From NCBI GenBank assembly GCA_910587355.1, contig CAJUKF010000011.1:1-58825 (forward strand): a DNA stretch of 58,825 nucleotides, written 5' to 3'. The position numbers and the translations under genes were made by a program. Position 1 is the first letter of the stretch. The number at the start of each line of letters is the position of its first letter. Below are positions 26,077-35,575 of the stretch, in pieces. Below the pieces are notes generated by a model. It made no database searches. It was given only the letters and a program-made list of their open reading frames with translations, and had not been told where the DNA came from. Origin of the DNA: an uncultured Muribaculaceae bacterium. Its GTDB lineage: Bacteria > Bacteroidota > Bacteroidia > Bacteroidales > Muribaculaceae.

Positions 26077-29000
26077 ATGAGAGTAAAACTATTTGCAGCG
26101 GCTCTTGCACTTGCAGGAATCACGGCCTACGGCCAGACTTTCACCGAGTGGCAGAATCCCGAAGTGAATGCCGTCAACCGCGCACCCATGCGCGCCGAGA
26201 ATTTCGCTTTTGCCAAAGGTGAGAAAGCACTCGCCGCCAAAGAACGCGCTGAATCGCAGAACTATCTCAGCCTCAACGGGCTATGGAAATTCAACTGGGT
26301 GAACGATGCCACCGACCGTCCCGTTGACTTCTGGAAAAAAGGGTTCGATGACAGAACCTGGGCCACAATGCCTGTTCCCGGAATGTGGGAGCTCAACGGC
26401 TATGGCGACGCACTCTATGTGAACAACGGCTACGCATGGCGCAACCAGTTCGAAAGCAATCCGCCCGAAGTGCCTTACGAAAACAACCACGTCGGGTCTT
26501 ACCGTCGAGAAATCACCGTACCCGCTTCGTGGAAAGGTAAGGAAATCTTCGCCCACTTCGGCTCCGTCACCTCCAATATCTATCTGTGGGTCAACGGCCG
26601 ATATGTCGGCTACAGCGAGGACAGCAAACTCGAAACCGAATTCGACCTCACTCCGTATATCGTTCCAGGGAAGGACAATCTCATCGCATTTCAGGTATTC
26701 CGCTGGTGCGACGGCACATATCTCGAAGACCAGGATTTCTTCCGTCTATGCGGCGTGGCGCGCGACAGCTATCTCTATGCGCGTAATAAAACCCGTATCG
26801 CCGACGTGCGCGTTACTCCCGACCTCGTAAACAATTACACCGACGGCGTGCTCGACATCGACCTTACGCTTAACGGTTCGCTGCCCGTCACTCTCACGCT
26901 CACCGATGCCGCCGGCAATCAGGTGGCACAGGCTACGGCAAACAAAAGCGGCCGCACACGCATGGAAGTGAAGGACGTGAACAAATGGACGGCCGAGACA
27001 CCGTATCTCTACACCCTCACTGCCGAGGGCGGCGGCGAGGTAATCCCCGTCACGGCCGGTTTCCGCAAAGTTGAAATCAAAGATGCCCAGGTGCTTGTCA
27101 ACGGACAGCCTGTGCTCTTCAAAGGCGTCAACCGCCACGAACTCGACCCCGACGGCGGATATGTCGTATCGCCAGAGCGTATGCTTCAGGATATCGAAAT
27201 CATGAAGAAACACAACGTGAACGCGGTCCGCACTTGTCACTATCCCGACGACCGCCTCTGGTATGAGCTCTGCGACCGCAACGGCATCTACATGGTGGCC
27301 GAAGCGAACATCGAAAGCCACGGCATGGGTTATGATGAGAAAACTCTCGCCAAAGACCCGCAGTTCGCCAAAGCTCACATGGAACGAAACGAACGCAATG
27401 TGCAGCGTAATTTCAATCATCCCTCAATCATATTCTGGAGCCTCGGCAACGAAGGCGGCTACGGCCCCAACTTCGAGGCAGCATATAAATGGATTAAAAA
27501 CGAAGACCCTTCGCGTCCCGTCCAGTACGAGCGTGCTCCGCGCACAGCCCTCACCGACATTTTCTGCCCTATGTATTACGGCTACGAAGGCATGAAGAAC
27601 TATGCCGAAAAGACACCCGTTCCCAAGCCACTTATCCAGTGCGAATATGCGCACGCCATGGGCAACTCCGAAGGCGGATTCAAAGAGTACTGGGACCTTA
27701 TCCGCAAGTATCCCTCGCTTCAGGGCGGATTCATCTGGGACTTTGTCGACCAGACCATACGCACCGAGAAAAACGGTGTTGAAATCTACGGATACGGCGG
27801 CGACTTCAACCGCTACGATGCCACCGACGGCAATTTCTGCGTGAACGGACTTGTCAATCCCGACCGCATTCCCAATCCGCATTTCGACGAAGTGGCTTAC
27901 TTCTATCAGAACGTGTGGACAACGCCCGCCGACCTCGCCCAAGGCACTGTAAACGTATATAACGAGAATTTCTTCAAGGACTTGTCCGACCTCTCGCTGC
28001 AGTGGACCGTGCTCAACAACGGTATACCCGTCGAAAACGGTGTCATAGGCAAACTTGACGTGAAACCGGGCAAAACCGCTACCGTCAGAATTCCCTTCAG
28101 CGCTCCGCAAGGTCCGGGCGAATGGCTGCTCAACATAGACTATACCCTCAAAAAAGCCGACGGCGTTCTTCCTGCCGGACACGTAGTCGCCCGTGAGCAG
28201 CTGCGCCTCACCGAACTCCCTGCCGCCGACACCTCCGTAGCCCTCGCAGCTACTCCCAACTCAGCCGCAGCGCAGGCCCGTATTGTCGACAACGATGCCG
28301 CTTTCCTTATTGTTAAAGGCAATGATTTCAGCATCGACTTCAGCCGCGACAACGGCTTCATGTCGCGCTACAACGTAGGCGGCAGTGAGATGCTTTACGA
28401 CGGCGCCCAGCTGACTCCCAATTTCTGGCGCGCTCCCACCGACAACGACTACGGCGCAGGCCTCCCCGGCAAACTCGCAGCATGGAAAAATCCCGATATG
28501 AAACTCCTCGGCCTCGCATCGTCACAGACCGACGGCATCGTAACCGTTACCGCAAGCTATGACATGCCCTCGGTTAAAGGCACACTCGAAATGACATATG
28601 TAATCAACGGCATCGGCGATGTGAAAGTGACCGAAAACTTCAAGGCCTCAAAAGGCGCCGATGCGCCAGAACTCTTCCGCTTCGGTATGCAGATGCCTAT
28701 GCCCGGTCAGTACGACCGCATCGTTTATTATGGCCGCGGCCCGATTGAAAACTACGCCGACCGAAACCACAGCACTCGTCTCGGCATCTACTCACAGACG
28801 GTAGCCGAACAGTTCTACCCATATGTACGTCCGCAGGAGACCGGTACAAAAACCGACATCCGCCGCTGGTATCAGCTCAATCAGTCCGGCAACGGTCTTG
28901 AGTTCACTGCCGAAGCTCCATTCTCAGCATCTGCCCTCAACTACAGCATCGAGAGCCTCGACGAAGGTCCGGAGAAACACAACGTGCACGCTCCCGAAGT

Positions 29001-29163
29001 TTCCCGCGTACCTTACACCAATCTCCTGATTGACAAGGCACAGCTCGGCCTCGGCTGCGTCGACAGCTGGTACTCGACAGCCTTGCCGCAGTATCATCTC
29101 CCCTACGGCGACTACACTTTTACATTCGTCATGAAACCCGTAAAGAATATACTCGCGCAGTAA
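26077..29163 (+). CDS. GH2 beta-galactosidase, exported
   Basis: This 1028-residue glycoside hydrolase family 2 enzyme cleaves terminal beta-galactosides. A signal peptide (MRVKLFAAALALAGITAYGQ) indicates export to the periplasm. Domain order is as in LacZ: sugar-binding jelly roll (about 45-225), immunoglobulin-like domain, TIM barrel with FKGVNRHELDPDGGY (about 349), acid/base Glu459 in NEGGYG and nucleophile Glu523 in QCEYAHAMGNSEGG, then DUF4981 and the C-terminal small-chain domain (RFGMQMPMPGQYDRIVYYGRGPIENYADR). The length is that of full LacZ. It stands alone with its own promoter and terminator, not in a polysaccharide utilisation locus. Confidence 0.95.
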   Translation: MRVKLFAAALALAGITAYGQTFTEWQNPEVNAVNRAPMRAENFAFAKGEKALAAKERAESQNYLSLNGLWKFNWVNDATDRPVDFWKKGFDDRTWATMPVPGMWELNGYGDALYVNNGYAWRNQFESNPPEVPYENNHVGSYRREITVPASWKGKEIFAHFGSVTSNIYLWVNGRYVGYSEDSKLETEFDLTPYIVPGKDNLIAFQVFRWCDGTYLEDQDFFRLCGVARDSYLYARNKTRIADVRVTPDLVNNYTDGVLDIDLTLNGSLPVTLTLTDAAGNQVAQATANKSGRTRMEVKDVNKWTAETPYLYTLTAEGGGEVIPVTAGFRKVEIKDAQVLVNGQPVLFKGVNRHELDPDGGYVVSPERMLQDIEIMKKHNVNAVRTCHYPDDRLWYELCDRNGIYMVAEANIESHGMGYDEKTLAKDPQFAKAHMERNERNVQRNFNHPSIIFWSLGNEGGYGPNFEAAYKWIKNEDPSRPVQYERAPRTALTDIFCPMYYGYEGMKNYAEKTPVPKPLIQCEYAHAMGNSEGGFKEYWDLIRKYPSLQGGFIWDFVDQTIRTEKNGVEIYGYGGDFNRYDATDGNFCVNGLVNPDRIPNPHFDEVAYFYQNVWTTPADLAQGTVNVYNENFFKDLSDLSLQWTVLNNGIPVENGVIGKLDVKPGKTATVRIPFSAPQGPGEWLLNIDYTLKKADGVLPAGHVVAREQLRLTELPAADTSVALAATPNSAAAQARIVDNDAAFLIVKGNDFSIDFSRDNGFMSRYNVGGSEMLYDGAQLTPNFWRAPTDNDYGAGLPGKLAAWKNPDMKLLGLASSQTDGIVTVTASYDMPSVKGTLEMTYVINGIGDVKVTENFKASKGADAPELFRFGMQMPMPGQYDRIVYYGRGPIENYADRNHSTRLGIYSQTVAEQFYPYVRPQETGTKTDIRRWYQLNQSGNGLEFTAEAPFSASALNYSIESLDEGPEKHNVHAPEVSRVPYTNLLIDKAQLGLGCVDSWYSTALPQYHLPYGDYTFTFVMKPVKNILAQ

Positions 29164-29186
29164 AAAAATCGTTTCCACTCTCCACA

Positions 29187-29210
29187 AGCCCGCCCCGAGC
29201 GGGCTTTTTT
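29187..29210 (+). terminator. Terminator after beta-galactosidase
   Basis: AGCCCGC, a 5-base loop, GCGGGCT and TTTTT make a textbook intrinsic terminator 24 bases after the stop. Confidence 0.9.
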
Positions 29211-29305
29211 CGATTATACAGCCGTTTTCGACATTTGAAATTTGAAATTACACATACTCCGAAGTATTAAAGTCTTTTCCGCACAACAATTATAAAAAAT
29301 AATTG

Positions 29306-29313
29306 TAATTTTG
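29306..29313 (+). promoter_or_regulatory. -7 box for vsr
   Basis: TAATTTTG matches the -7 consensus 34 bases before the vsr ATG at 29347. Confidence 0.5.
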
Positions 29314-29346
29314 TGTATAAAAGAATTCTTGAGTTTTCATATTTTT

Positions 29347-29835
29347 ATGGCAGACATAAAAACAGCAGAAGAACGCAGCCGTAATATGGCGGCTATCAGG
29401 AGCAACGACACAAAACCCGAAATGCTTGTCCGCCGTTATCTGCATGGCATGGGGTGGCGTTATGGTTTGCACAACAGAAAACTTCCAGGCACACCCGATA
29501 TAATTCTGCGCAAGCATAAGACAGTCATTTTTGTACATGGTTGCTTCTGGCACGGTCATGAAAACTGCAAATATTACCGTCTGCCCAAATCAAATGTCAG
29601 TTTCTGGGAAGCCAAAATTGAGCGAAACCGGATTAGGGACGAACGCGACGCAGAAGCTCTCCGTAAACACGGCTGGCGCGTGATTATTGTCTGGGAGTGT
29701 CAGCTTAAAACAAAAGAACTCCGTGACAAAACTTTCCGATGGCTTTCCGATATTCTTAACGGCAATTATGCGCAGGAGAATCATACTTTTTCCGGAGCGG
29801 CAGAGCCCGAAACTCCGTACGGAACCAGTTTTTAA
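29347..29835 (+). CDS. vsr: Very-short-patch repair endonuclease
   Basis: The enzyme nicks 5' of a mismatched T in T:G pairs that arise when 5-methylcytosine deaminates, protecting methylated sites from mutation. The ATG at 29347 (MADIKTAEERSRNMAAIRSNDTKPE) gives 162 residues and fits the family start better than the in-frame Met 12 codons earlier. Visible are RSRNMAAI, TPDIILRK (catalytic Asp, about 52) and FVHGCFWHGHENCKY (about 62-76, zinc Cys and active-site His residues), then FWEAKIERN and VIIVWEC. It lies before two cytosine methyltransferase genes, as expected. Confidence 0.95.
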   Translation: MADIKTAEERSRNMAAIRSNDTKPEMLVRRYLHGMGWRYGLHNRKLPGTPDIILRKHKTVIFVHGCFWHGHENCKYYRLPKSNVSFWEAKIERNRIRDERDAEALRKHGWRVIIVWECQLKTKELRDKTFRWLSDILNGNYAQENHTFSGAAEPETPYGTSF

Positions 29836-29880
29836 CTTTTGTGTGCATCTTTATTGCTCACAGTCATTTTTATCTTTGCG

Positions 29881-29909
29881 CCGTAATCTCCGAATTACGG
29901 TTATTTTTT
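29881..29909 (+). terminator. Terminator between vsr and the first methyltransferase
   Basis: CCGTAAT and ATTACGG pair around a short loop and are followed by TTATTTTTTC. A new -7 box follows at once, so vsr and the methyltransferase operon are likely separate units. Confidence 0.6.
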
Positions 29910-29911
29910 CT

Positions 29912-29919
29912 TAACTTTG
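29912..29919 (+). promoter_or_regulatory. -7 box for the restriction-modification operon
   Basis: TAACTTTG lies 48 bases before the first methyltransferase ATG. A second match, TATCTTTG, lies just upstream at 29872-29879. Confidence 0.55.
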
Positions 29920-29966
29920 TATTCTGACAGCGCTGCCGCTGACGGCACCAGGAAATTTCATCTAAA

Positions 29967-31007
29967 ATGACAGGCAGAAAATTCAACGTTATTGATTTAT
30001 TTTGCGGTTGCGGAGGATTCTCTCTCGGATTCGAAAGAGCCGGTTTTAACGTCATTCTCGGAATTGACGTATGGGAAGATGCTCTTTCCACTTTTCGCTT
30101 CAACCACAAGAGAAGCGTCGGACTTCGGGCCGATTTGTCTGTGCTCTCTCCCGAGGAAACCAAACATCTGCTCGGAGGTCAGTCTGTCGATATAATTATT
30201 GGCGGACCTCCCTGTCAGGGATTCTCTATCGCCGGCAAACGGATTGTCGATGACCTCCGTAACAAACTCTATAAGAACTTCGTGCATTTTGTCGGATACT
30301 ACAAGCCCATGGCTTTTGTTATGGAGAATGTGCCTAATATTCTTTCCATAGGTGACGGCATAGTCCGTCAGTCAGTACTGTCCGACTTTTCTGAATTAGG
30401 ATATACAGTTGAATTTAAAATCCTTACAGCATCGGATTATGGAGTGCCGCAGAACAGACGGCGCGCAATTTTTGTAGGCTTCCGCAACGGAACACATTTC
30501 AAATTCCCTGCTCCGTTAGAATCTCCTAAAGTCACCTCTGAAGAAGCTATTTCCGATTTGCCTGAAAATTCGCTCGATGACGGCTCTCTGTATCCTTGTT
30601 CTCCGCGTTCCCAGTATCAGAAACTGATGAGAGCAAATTCCCTCACTGTCAATAATCATCAGGCCACGGTGCACAATCAGAAGACAAAAGATATAATCGC
30701 TCTCGTCCCCGACGGAGGCAACTACAAAGATTTGCCCGAAGAGCTTCGCCAGACACGCAAAGTGCATATCGCATGGACGCGGCTCAACAGTAAAAAACCG
30801 AGTTTCACTATCGATACCGGACATCGCCACCACTTCCACTATTCCTACAACCGGATACCTACAGCACGCGAGAGTGCCCGAATACAATCGTTTCCCGACG
30901 ATTTCTTCTTTACATGCAGCCGCACAAGCCAGCTGAAACAAATAGGCAATGCCGTGCCTCCTCTCATGAGTGAAGCCATTGCCGGAGCTCTGTTATCTCA
31001 GTTATGA
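29967..31007 (+). CDS. C5-cytosine DNA methyltransferase (first)
   Basis: This 346-residue enzyme transfers methyl from SAM to cytosine C5. The motifs are in order: DLFCGCGGFSLG (motif I, about 10-21), GGPPCQGFS (motif IV, catalytic Cys, about 76-84), FVMENVPNI (motif VI), QNRRRAIFVGF (motif VIII, about 160-170), a short target-recognition region (about 185-290), then RESARIQSFPDDF (IX) and QIGNAVPPLM (X). The length is typical of Dcm-like enzymes with compact recognition domains. Its stop overlaps the next ATG, which couples it to the putative nuclease gene. The sequence is AT-richer than the chromosome around it. Confidence 0.95.
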   Translation: MTGRKFNVIDLFCGCGGFSLGFERAGFNVILGIDVWEDALSTFRFNHKRSVGLRADLSVLSPEETKHLLGGQSVDIIIGGPPCQGFSIAGKRIVDDLRNKLYKNFVHFVGYYKPMAFVMENVPNILSIGDGIVRQSVLSDFSELGYTVEFKILTASDYGVPQNRRRAIFVGFRNGTHFKFPAPLESPKVTSEEAISDLPENSLDDGSLYPCSPRSQYQKLMRANSLTVNNHQATVHNQKTKDIIALVPDGGNYKDLPEELRQTRKVHIAWTRLNSKKPSFTIDTGHRHHFHYSYNRIPTARESARIQSFPDDFFFTCSRTSQLKQIGNAVPPLMSEAIAGALLSQL

Positions 31008-32479
31008 AAAAATATTATACCATACCGGAGCAAGACTACCTCCGCATACATTTTGTGCGCCCCCGTTTTAAGAGCAATATCGAAAACGTGCTCCTTTACA
31101 TGGCTAACGAGTGCTGCAAAATAACTCCGTGCTCCAGACGCGAATATGCTGAGAAAATTAACAAAGCAATCCGTCTTTTTCCGGGTAATGCAGGACTGAC
31201 ACAGAAAACTGTCGACAACTGGCGCACAGAGATTTCGGCTCTCTGCGCCTTTTACAACGAAGACAGGATTTCAGATATTACAAAAACTTCCCGGTTATCA
31301 TTTTTCCTTAACGAGAATCAGGACCTGACACAGTTCTTCAAGTTCCTGATGCTCTCCTTCCAGTTTCCCGGCGGACACATCAAGCCCTCCGATAATGTCG
31401 AGCTCATCAATAACGGTGTCCGGTTCAAGCCTGCCCAGTTCATCATCAGGGTTTTGCTGGCCGGCAATAAATTGCTTGCGGAGCAGGGAATTGAAAAGGA
31501 AATGTCCGTTTCCGACGAAGAAGCTACATACTGTATTCTGAATGATTTACAGGTTACGACTGGAAAGCGGCCTCCTGAAGAAGTAGCGGAAATAATACTC
31601 CGCAACCGCAAAAACAAACTCAGTTACTACAACAGGAACGATTCGCGCATATTCAATTCCAAAGGCAGGCCAAGAACCAAAGGCGACGTTGTACGTTACG
31701 CCGGCGACATCATGGATTACATGGAAATAGCATCTATGCTCGAGCGCAGACTGGACGGTTATTTCATCCTTAAGCCTGACTCTTTGCCCGATATAACAGC
31801 GTTCGTTCAGGACACTTCTTATTTCGGCGGGTATGAAAATTACTATGATGTTGAGAACTTAACTCCTGCAATGCTGGCTCCTGTTGAAGATAATTGGTTT
31901 GTTTATGTGAACAGCCTTCTGGACCCGGAGAAATTCAAGACCGACATCCGCGCACTTGTCTCGACATCGGAACTCGAAGTGGTTTTCAATGACAGAATTG
32001 CTGAAATTATCGAAAGTAACAGCACTACAACCAAAGACATCGGCAATATAGGTGAGTCCATCATATTTTCTCATGAAAAACAGCGTCTGAAAATAGCCGG
32101 CTATGAAGAACTGCTTCATTTCATTGCCATTGTCGACAGTCCGTCATATCATCCGGGATATGATATCGACAGTCTGGAAGGAGACGGGACTCATCACCAC
32201 CGCTATATAGAAGTCAAAACCACAATCAGCCGTCAGAAAATCAATCTGTACAGTTTCCATATGTCGACTAACGAGTGGTATGTAGCCGAAACACATCGTG
32301 AGCACTACTGCGTCTACCGTCTCATGCTCAGTGCCAGCGACAAGACTCTCTATGTGCTGCGCGACCCCGTCGCACTATACAAAAACGACAGAATCAGTGC
32401 GCTCCCACGCAACGGCATGGAAATATCTTTCGACTCATCAAAGTTTACCCCTGAAAAGCTTCTTGTATGGCAAGATTAA
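31004..32479 (+). CDS. Putative restriction endonuclease, DUF3883 C-terminal domain
   Basis: This 491-residue protein lies between two C5 methyltransferase genes and overlaps both (4 and 13 bases). The C-terminal part (about 345-450) has IGNIGESIIFSHEK, GYDIDSL, then HHHRYIEVKTT, the D-ExK layout of PD-(D/E)xK nucleases as seen in DUF3883 (protein NO VEIN) domains. The N-terminal two thirds are unfamiliar. A mid region (RPRTKGDVVRYAGDIMDYMEIASML) and the first 120 residues could bind DNA. Its position makes it the probable restriction partner. Cleavage site and specificity cannot be read from the sequence. Confidence 0.75.
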   Translation: MKKYYTIPEQDYLRIHFVRPRFKSNIENVLLYMANECCKITPCSRREYAEKINKAIRLFPGNAGLTQKTVDNWRTEISALCAFYNEDRISDITKTSRLSFFLNENQDLTQFFKFLMLSFQFPGGHIKPSDNVELINNGVRFKPAQFIIRVLLAGNKLLAEQGIEKEMSVSDEEATYCILNDLQVTTGKRPPEEVAEIILRNRKNKLSYYNRNDSRIFNSKGRPRTKGDVVRYAGDIMDYMEIASMLERRLDGYFILKPDSLPDITAFVQDTSYFGGYENYYDVENLTPAMLAPVEDNWFVYVNSLLDPEKFKTDIRALVSTSELEVVFNDRIAEIIESNSTTTKDIGNIGESIIFSHEKQRLKIAGYEELLHFIAIVDSPSYHPGYDIDSLEGDGTHHHRYIEVKTTISRQKINLYSFHMSTNEWYVAETHREHYCVYRLMLSASDKTLYVLRDPVALYKNDRISALPRNGMEISFDSSKFTPEKLLVWQD

Positions 32480-33555
32480 AAGTTGCGTCATTGTTCTGCG
32501 GTTGCGGAGGCATGGATTTAGGCATAATCGGAGGCTTCAGTTTCCTGAATACCGAGTATCCGCGTTCGGCCTTTGACATCGTTTACGCTGTTGACAACGA
32601 CGAATACTGCACCAAAATATACAACACGAACTTTGACCATAAATGCATAGTCAGGGACGTAAGAGATATTGAATCTTCACAGATACCCGACTTCGATGTT
32701 CTTATCGGCGGGTTCCCCTGTCAGTCTTTCTCAATTTCGGCACAGAATCCTCCACGCCTTGGCTACAAGGATGAACGGGGAATGCTCTTTTTTGAAATGG
32801 TCAAGATTCTTAAAGAGAAAAAGCCCCGTGCATTCATTGCCGAAAACGTGAAAGGCCTGCTGTCGGCAAATAACAAAAAAGCATTCCCGATGATTCTCAA
32901 GGAATTCTCAGATGCCGGTTATCACGTTCAGTACTATCTTGTCAACGCATCTAAATTCGGTGTGCCGCAGAAAAGAGAAAGAGTGTTAATAATCGGGTTC
33001 AGGGATGAGCGCGACCGTGATAGTTTCATATTCTCGCATTTCATACCCCAGAGTTCTGTTCTTGGTGATGTCATTGATGAAAAAGAGAATTCAAACGAAG
33101 CGCTTTTCTTCAGTGATAAAGCAGTCGCCGGAATGCTCGCTGTACGAGATAAAATGAACAAAGGCCGTGTTCAGAGTCTCTCCGAGCCATGCAACACTGT
33201 CAGCGCACACCTTGCTAAAGTCAGCCTTAATTCCACAGACCCGGTGCTCCTTGTCAATGGCCGCTATCGCCGTTTCTCCACCCGTGAAGCTGCCCGAATA
33301 CAGAGTTTCCCTGATTCTTTTGTTCTCGATGTCGTTTCTTCCGTCCGCCAGTACAAGGCAATCGGCAATGCTGTGCCTCCGGTGATGATGTGGCATATTG
33401 CCAACAGTATGCAGCGCGCCTTTGAAGCTTCCGACGGCCGGTATGACTCTGAGCCGGCTCAGGCATCCCCATACCATTTTTTTCCGCAGTACAGCGGTAT
33501 GCAGGGTTACTTTTTCGAGCAGGAAGCATCATACGGCATGGAATGTGACAAATGA
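32467..33555 (+). CDS. C5-cytosine DNA methyltransferase (second)
   Basis: This 362-residue enzyme shows SLFCGCGGMDLGIIG (motif I, about 8-22), GGFPCQSFSISAQNPP (motif IV with catalytic Cys, about 79-94; GGFPCQ rather than GGPPCQ), FIAENVKGLL (VI), QKRERVLIIGF (VIII), TREAARIQSFPDSF (IX) and AIGNAVPPVMM (X). The recognition region between VIII and IX is short and differs from that of the first methyltransferase. It starts inside the end of the nuclease gene. Two different C5 enzymes in one operon usually mean an asymmetric site, each methylating one strand. Confidence 0.94.
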   Translation: MARLKVASLFCGCGGMDLGIIGGFSFLNTEYPRSAFDIVYAVDNDEYCTKIYNTNFDHKCIVRDVRDIESSQIPDFDVLIGGFPCQSFSISAQNPPRLGYKDERGMLFFEMVKILKEKKPRAFIAENVKGLLSANNKKAFPMILKEFSDAGYHVQYYLVNASKFGVPQKRERVLIIGFRDERDRDSFIFSHFIPQSSVLGDVIDEKENSNEALFFSDKAVAGMLAVRDKMNKGRVQSLSEPCNTVSAHLAKVSLNSTDPVLLVNGRYRRFSTREAARIQSFPDSFVLDVVSSVRQYKAIGNAVPPVMMWHIANSMQRAFEASDGRYDSEPAQASPYHFFPQYSGMQGYFFEQEASYGMECDK

Positions 33556-33639
33556 GAGGAATTTCATCAGTTCGCACACATTTTTGTATCAATTTCAGCA
33601 AAAATTTTACTTTCGGGGCATTATTTTTTGATTTTTTTG

Positions 33640-33647
33640 TACCTTTG
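33640..33647 (+). promoter_or_regulatory. -7 box for the secreted propeller-like protein
   Basis: TACCTTTG matches the consensus 77 bases upstream of the ATG at 33724, and is followed by the GCATC often seen after such boxes. Confidence 0.55.
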
Positions 33648-33723
33648 CATCGGAAGACATAAGCCATGTCTATTCAGATTTGAAATCATTATCCACATTA
33701 TTTATAACACTAAACTACACCGC

Positions 33724-35520
33724 ATGAAGAAATTTTTACTCCTTGCAGTCGCCACAGCGCTTGCCCTACCCAGCATTTGCGCTGAGGAATCGAAGAACCT
33801 CGAGCTTCCCTCTTTTTACCTGATGGGTATTTCGCCAAACGGCAAATATGCTGTCAGTTACATTGACAACAATCTATTCGTACTCAACCTCGAGACACTG
33901 AAAACCGACAGCTTCATTGCCAACGACCCCACTTACATGACAGATTACAGCGGCGGCAACGGCAATTTCATCGCAAACGATGGCACTGTAGCGGGCAGCA
34001 GCACCTCAATGGGCTCTGCAGCATACTATAAGGATGGCAAAGTATATCTTCTTGACGTACCCGACCCTGAACTTGTCAATATTGCCCAAGGTATTACTCC
34101 CGACGGCAGCGTGATTTGCGGCCAATACGGCAACGCAGCAATGTCGCTTGATGCAGAAAACATCATGGGACTCCCCTGTGTATGGTACCGCAACCCCGAT
34201 GGCACTTACGGCGACATCGTAAAGCTCCCTTACCCCACGACTGATTTTACCGGAAATACACCACAGTATATCACAGCCGTGTCTATCAGCGCAGATGGCA
34301 AAACTGTGATTGGTCAGGTTCGCGACAACTCCGGTTTCTACCACGAACCCATTGTTTACACACGCGATGACAAAGGCGAGTGGAGCTACAAGCTCTTTGC
34401 CCATCAGCTCTTCAATAAAGAAGGTCTCACATACCCCAAGATGCCCGAGCTGGAGTACCCCATGGAGCCATATAAAGGCGACTATCTAAATGAAGAAGAA
34501 ATGGCTGCATACGAGGCTGCCATGGAAGCCTTTAATGCCGGTCAGACTCAGGAGATGCCGGACATGGTAGACTTCATGTCGCAGGAAAACGTTGAGAAAT
34601 TTAACAAGGACTATGCAGATTTCTTAGTGGCTGACAAAGAATATAAAGATGCGTGGACCGAATATCAGACCGCATACGACGAATTCATGGACGGAATTCC
34701 CGCATTCGTTTTCAACAATGCATTTATCTCCCCGGACGGCAAACGTTACGTGACGGGCACCGCCGGTGACAACGGCATATGGATGTCACAGTCCCGTAGA
34801 ATCAAATCTCGTGCAGATGAAGGTATCGATATCGAAGACCCGGGAACGGGTGATTTCGAAGAAACCGAAGTAGCCGTCGCCACGCCTTACATCTTTGATA
34901 TAGCAACAGGTGAGTACACCACAGTCGCTTCCGAAAAAGGCATCTATCCTACGTGCATCACCAACGACTACACCGTCTTCGGCACTTACGATTTGTATGC
35001 ACTTCCTCTGGCTGTCGCAATCCCCGCAGGCTCAGATTCCTACATGATGCTTGAAGATTATATCGGTTCTTTCTCGCCCGAATCAAAAGACTGGATGAAA
35101 GCCCACATGCTCCACGACATAGATACATTCGACCCCGAAACAGGGGAAGATATCACTCTCTTTGACCAAATGTGCTCGGGTAGCCCCTGGGTATCCGCTG
35201 ACCAGAAAGTATTCGGCACACGGGCTGACAATATTTGGGATATGGATGATGGGAATTACTATTACTGCTATATCATTTTCGCTGACAAAAGCGCTGGCGT
35301 GTCAGTTGTGCCCGCAACCAATTTCAACGTCAAGGCTCTCGAAGGCGGCATCGTACGCGTTGAAGGTGCAGAGGCAACCGTTGAAATCTTCAACGCAGCC
35401 GGTGCAATGGTATTCAGCACTCGTGCAGCCGGCGACATCGCCACAAATCTCTCCGGTCTCTATATCGTCCGCGCTACTGCCGCCGACGGTACTGTTAAGA
35501 CTGTCAAAGCCGCATTCTAA
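33724..35520 (+). CDS. Secreted beta-propeller-like protein with T9SS-type C-terminal domain
   Basis: The function is not known. Starting at 33724 gives 598 residues with a signal peptide (MKKFLLLAVATALALPSICA). Repeats such as GISPNGKYAVSY, GITPDGSVICGQ, VSISADGKTVIGQ and FISPDGKRYVTG point to a beta-propeller of HAF or WD-like blades. A charged helical insert (about 252-320, EEEMAAYEAAMEAFNAGQ) interrupts it. The last 75 residues (NVKALEGGIVRVEGAEATVEIFNAAGAMVFS, ending YIVRATAADGTVKTVKAAF) resemble the type A sorting domain of type IX secretion, so the protein is probably exported to the surface. It has its own promoter and terminator. Confidence 0.8.
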   Translation: MKKFLLLAVATALALPSICAEESKNLELPSFYLMGISPNGKYAVSYIDNNLFVLNLETLKTDSFIANDPTYMTDYSGGNGNFIANDGTVAGSSTSMGSAAYYKDGKVYLLDVPDPELVNIAQGITPDGSVICGQYGNAAMSLDAENIMGLPCVWYRNPDGTYGDIVKLPYPTTDFTGNTPQYITAVSISADGKTVIGQVRDNSGFYHEPIVYTRDDKGEWSYKLFAHQLFNKEGLTYPKMPELEYPMEPYKGDYLNEEEMAAYEAAMEAFNAGQTQEMPDMVDFMSQENVEKFNKDYADFLVADKEYKDAWTEYQTAYDEFMDGIPAFVFNNAFISPDGKRYVTGTAGDNGIWMSQSRRIKSRADEGIDIEDPGTGDFEETEVAVATPYIFDIATGEYTTVASEKGIYPTCITNDYTVFGTYDLYALPLAVAIPAGSDSYMMLEDYIGSFSPESKDWMKAHMLHDIDTFDPETGEDITLFDQMCSGSPWVSADQKVFGTRADNIWDMDDGNYYYCYIIFADKSAGVSVVPATNFNVKALEGGIVRVEGAEATVEIFNAAGAMVFSTRAAGDIATNLSGLYIVRATAADGTVKTVKAAF

Positions 35521-35539
35521 ACCTTTCTGCTATATGCAC

Positions 35540-35575
35540 ACGGGACGATGCCCAACGGCACCGTCCCGTTTTTTA
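35540..35575 (+). terminator. Terminator after the propeller-like gene
   Basis: ACGGGAC (35540-35546) and GTCCCGT (35563-35569) pair around an inner GCC/GGC stem and are followed by TTTTTTATT. Confidence 0.8.

Noticed and set aside
26746..28182. Two long minus-strand frames inside beta-galactosidase
   Set aside because: They are antisense to conserved GH2 motifs, including both catalytic glutamates, and have no start signal or family resemblance.
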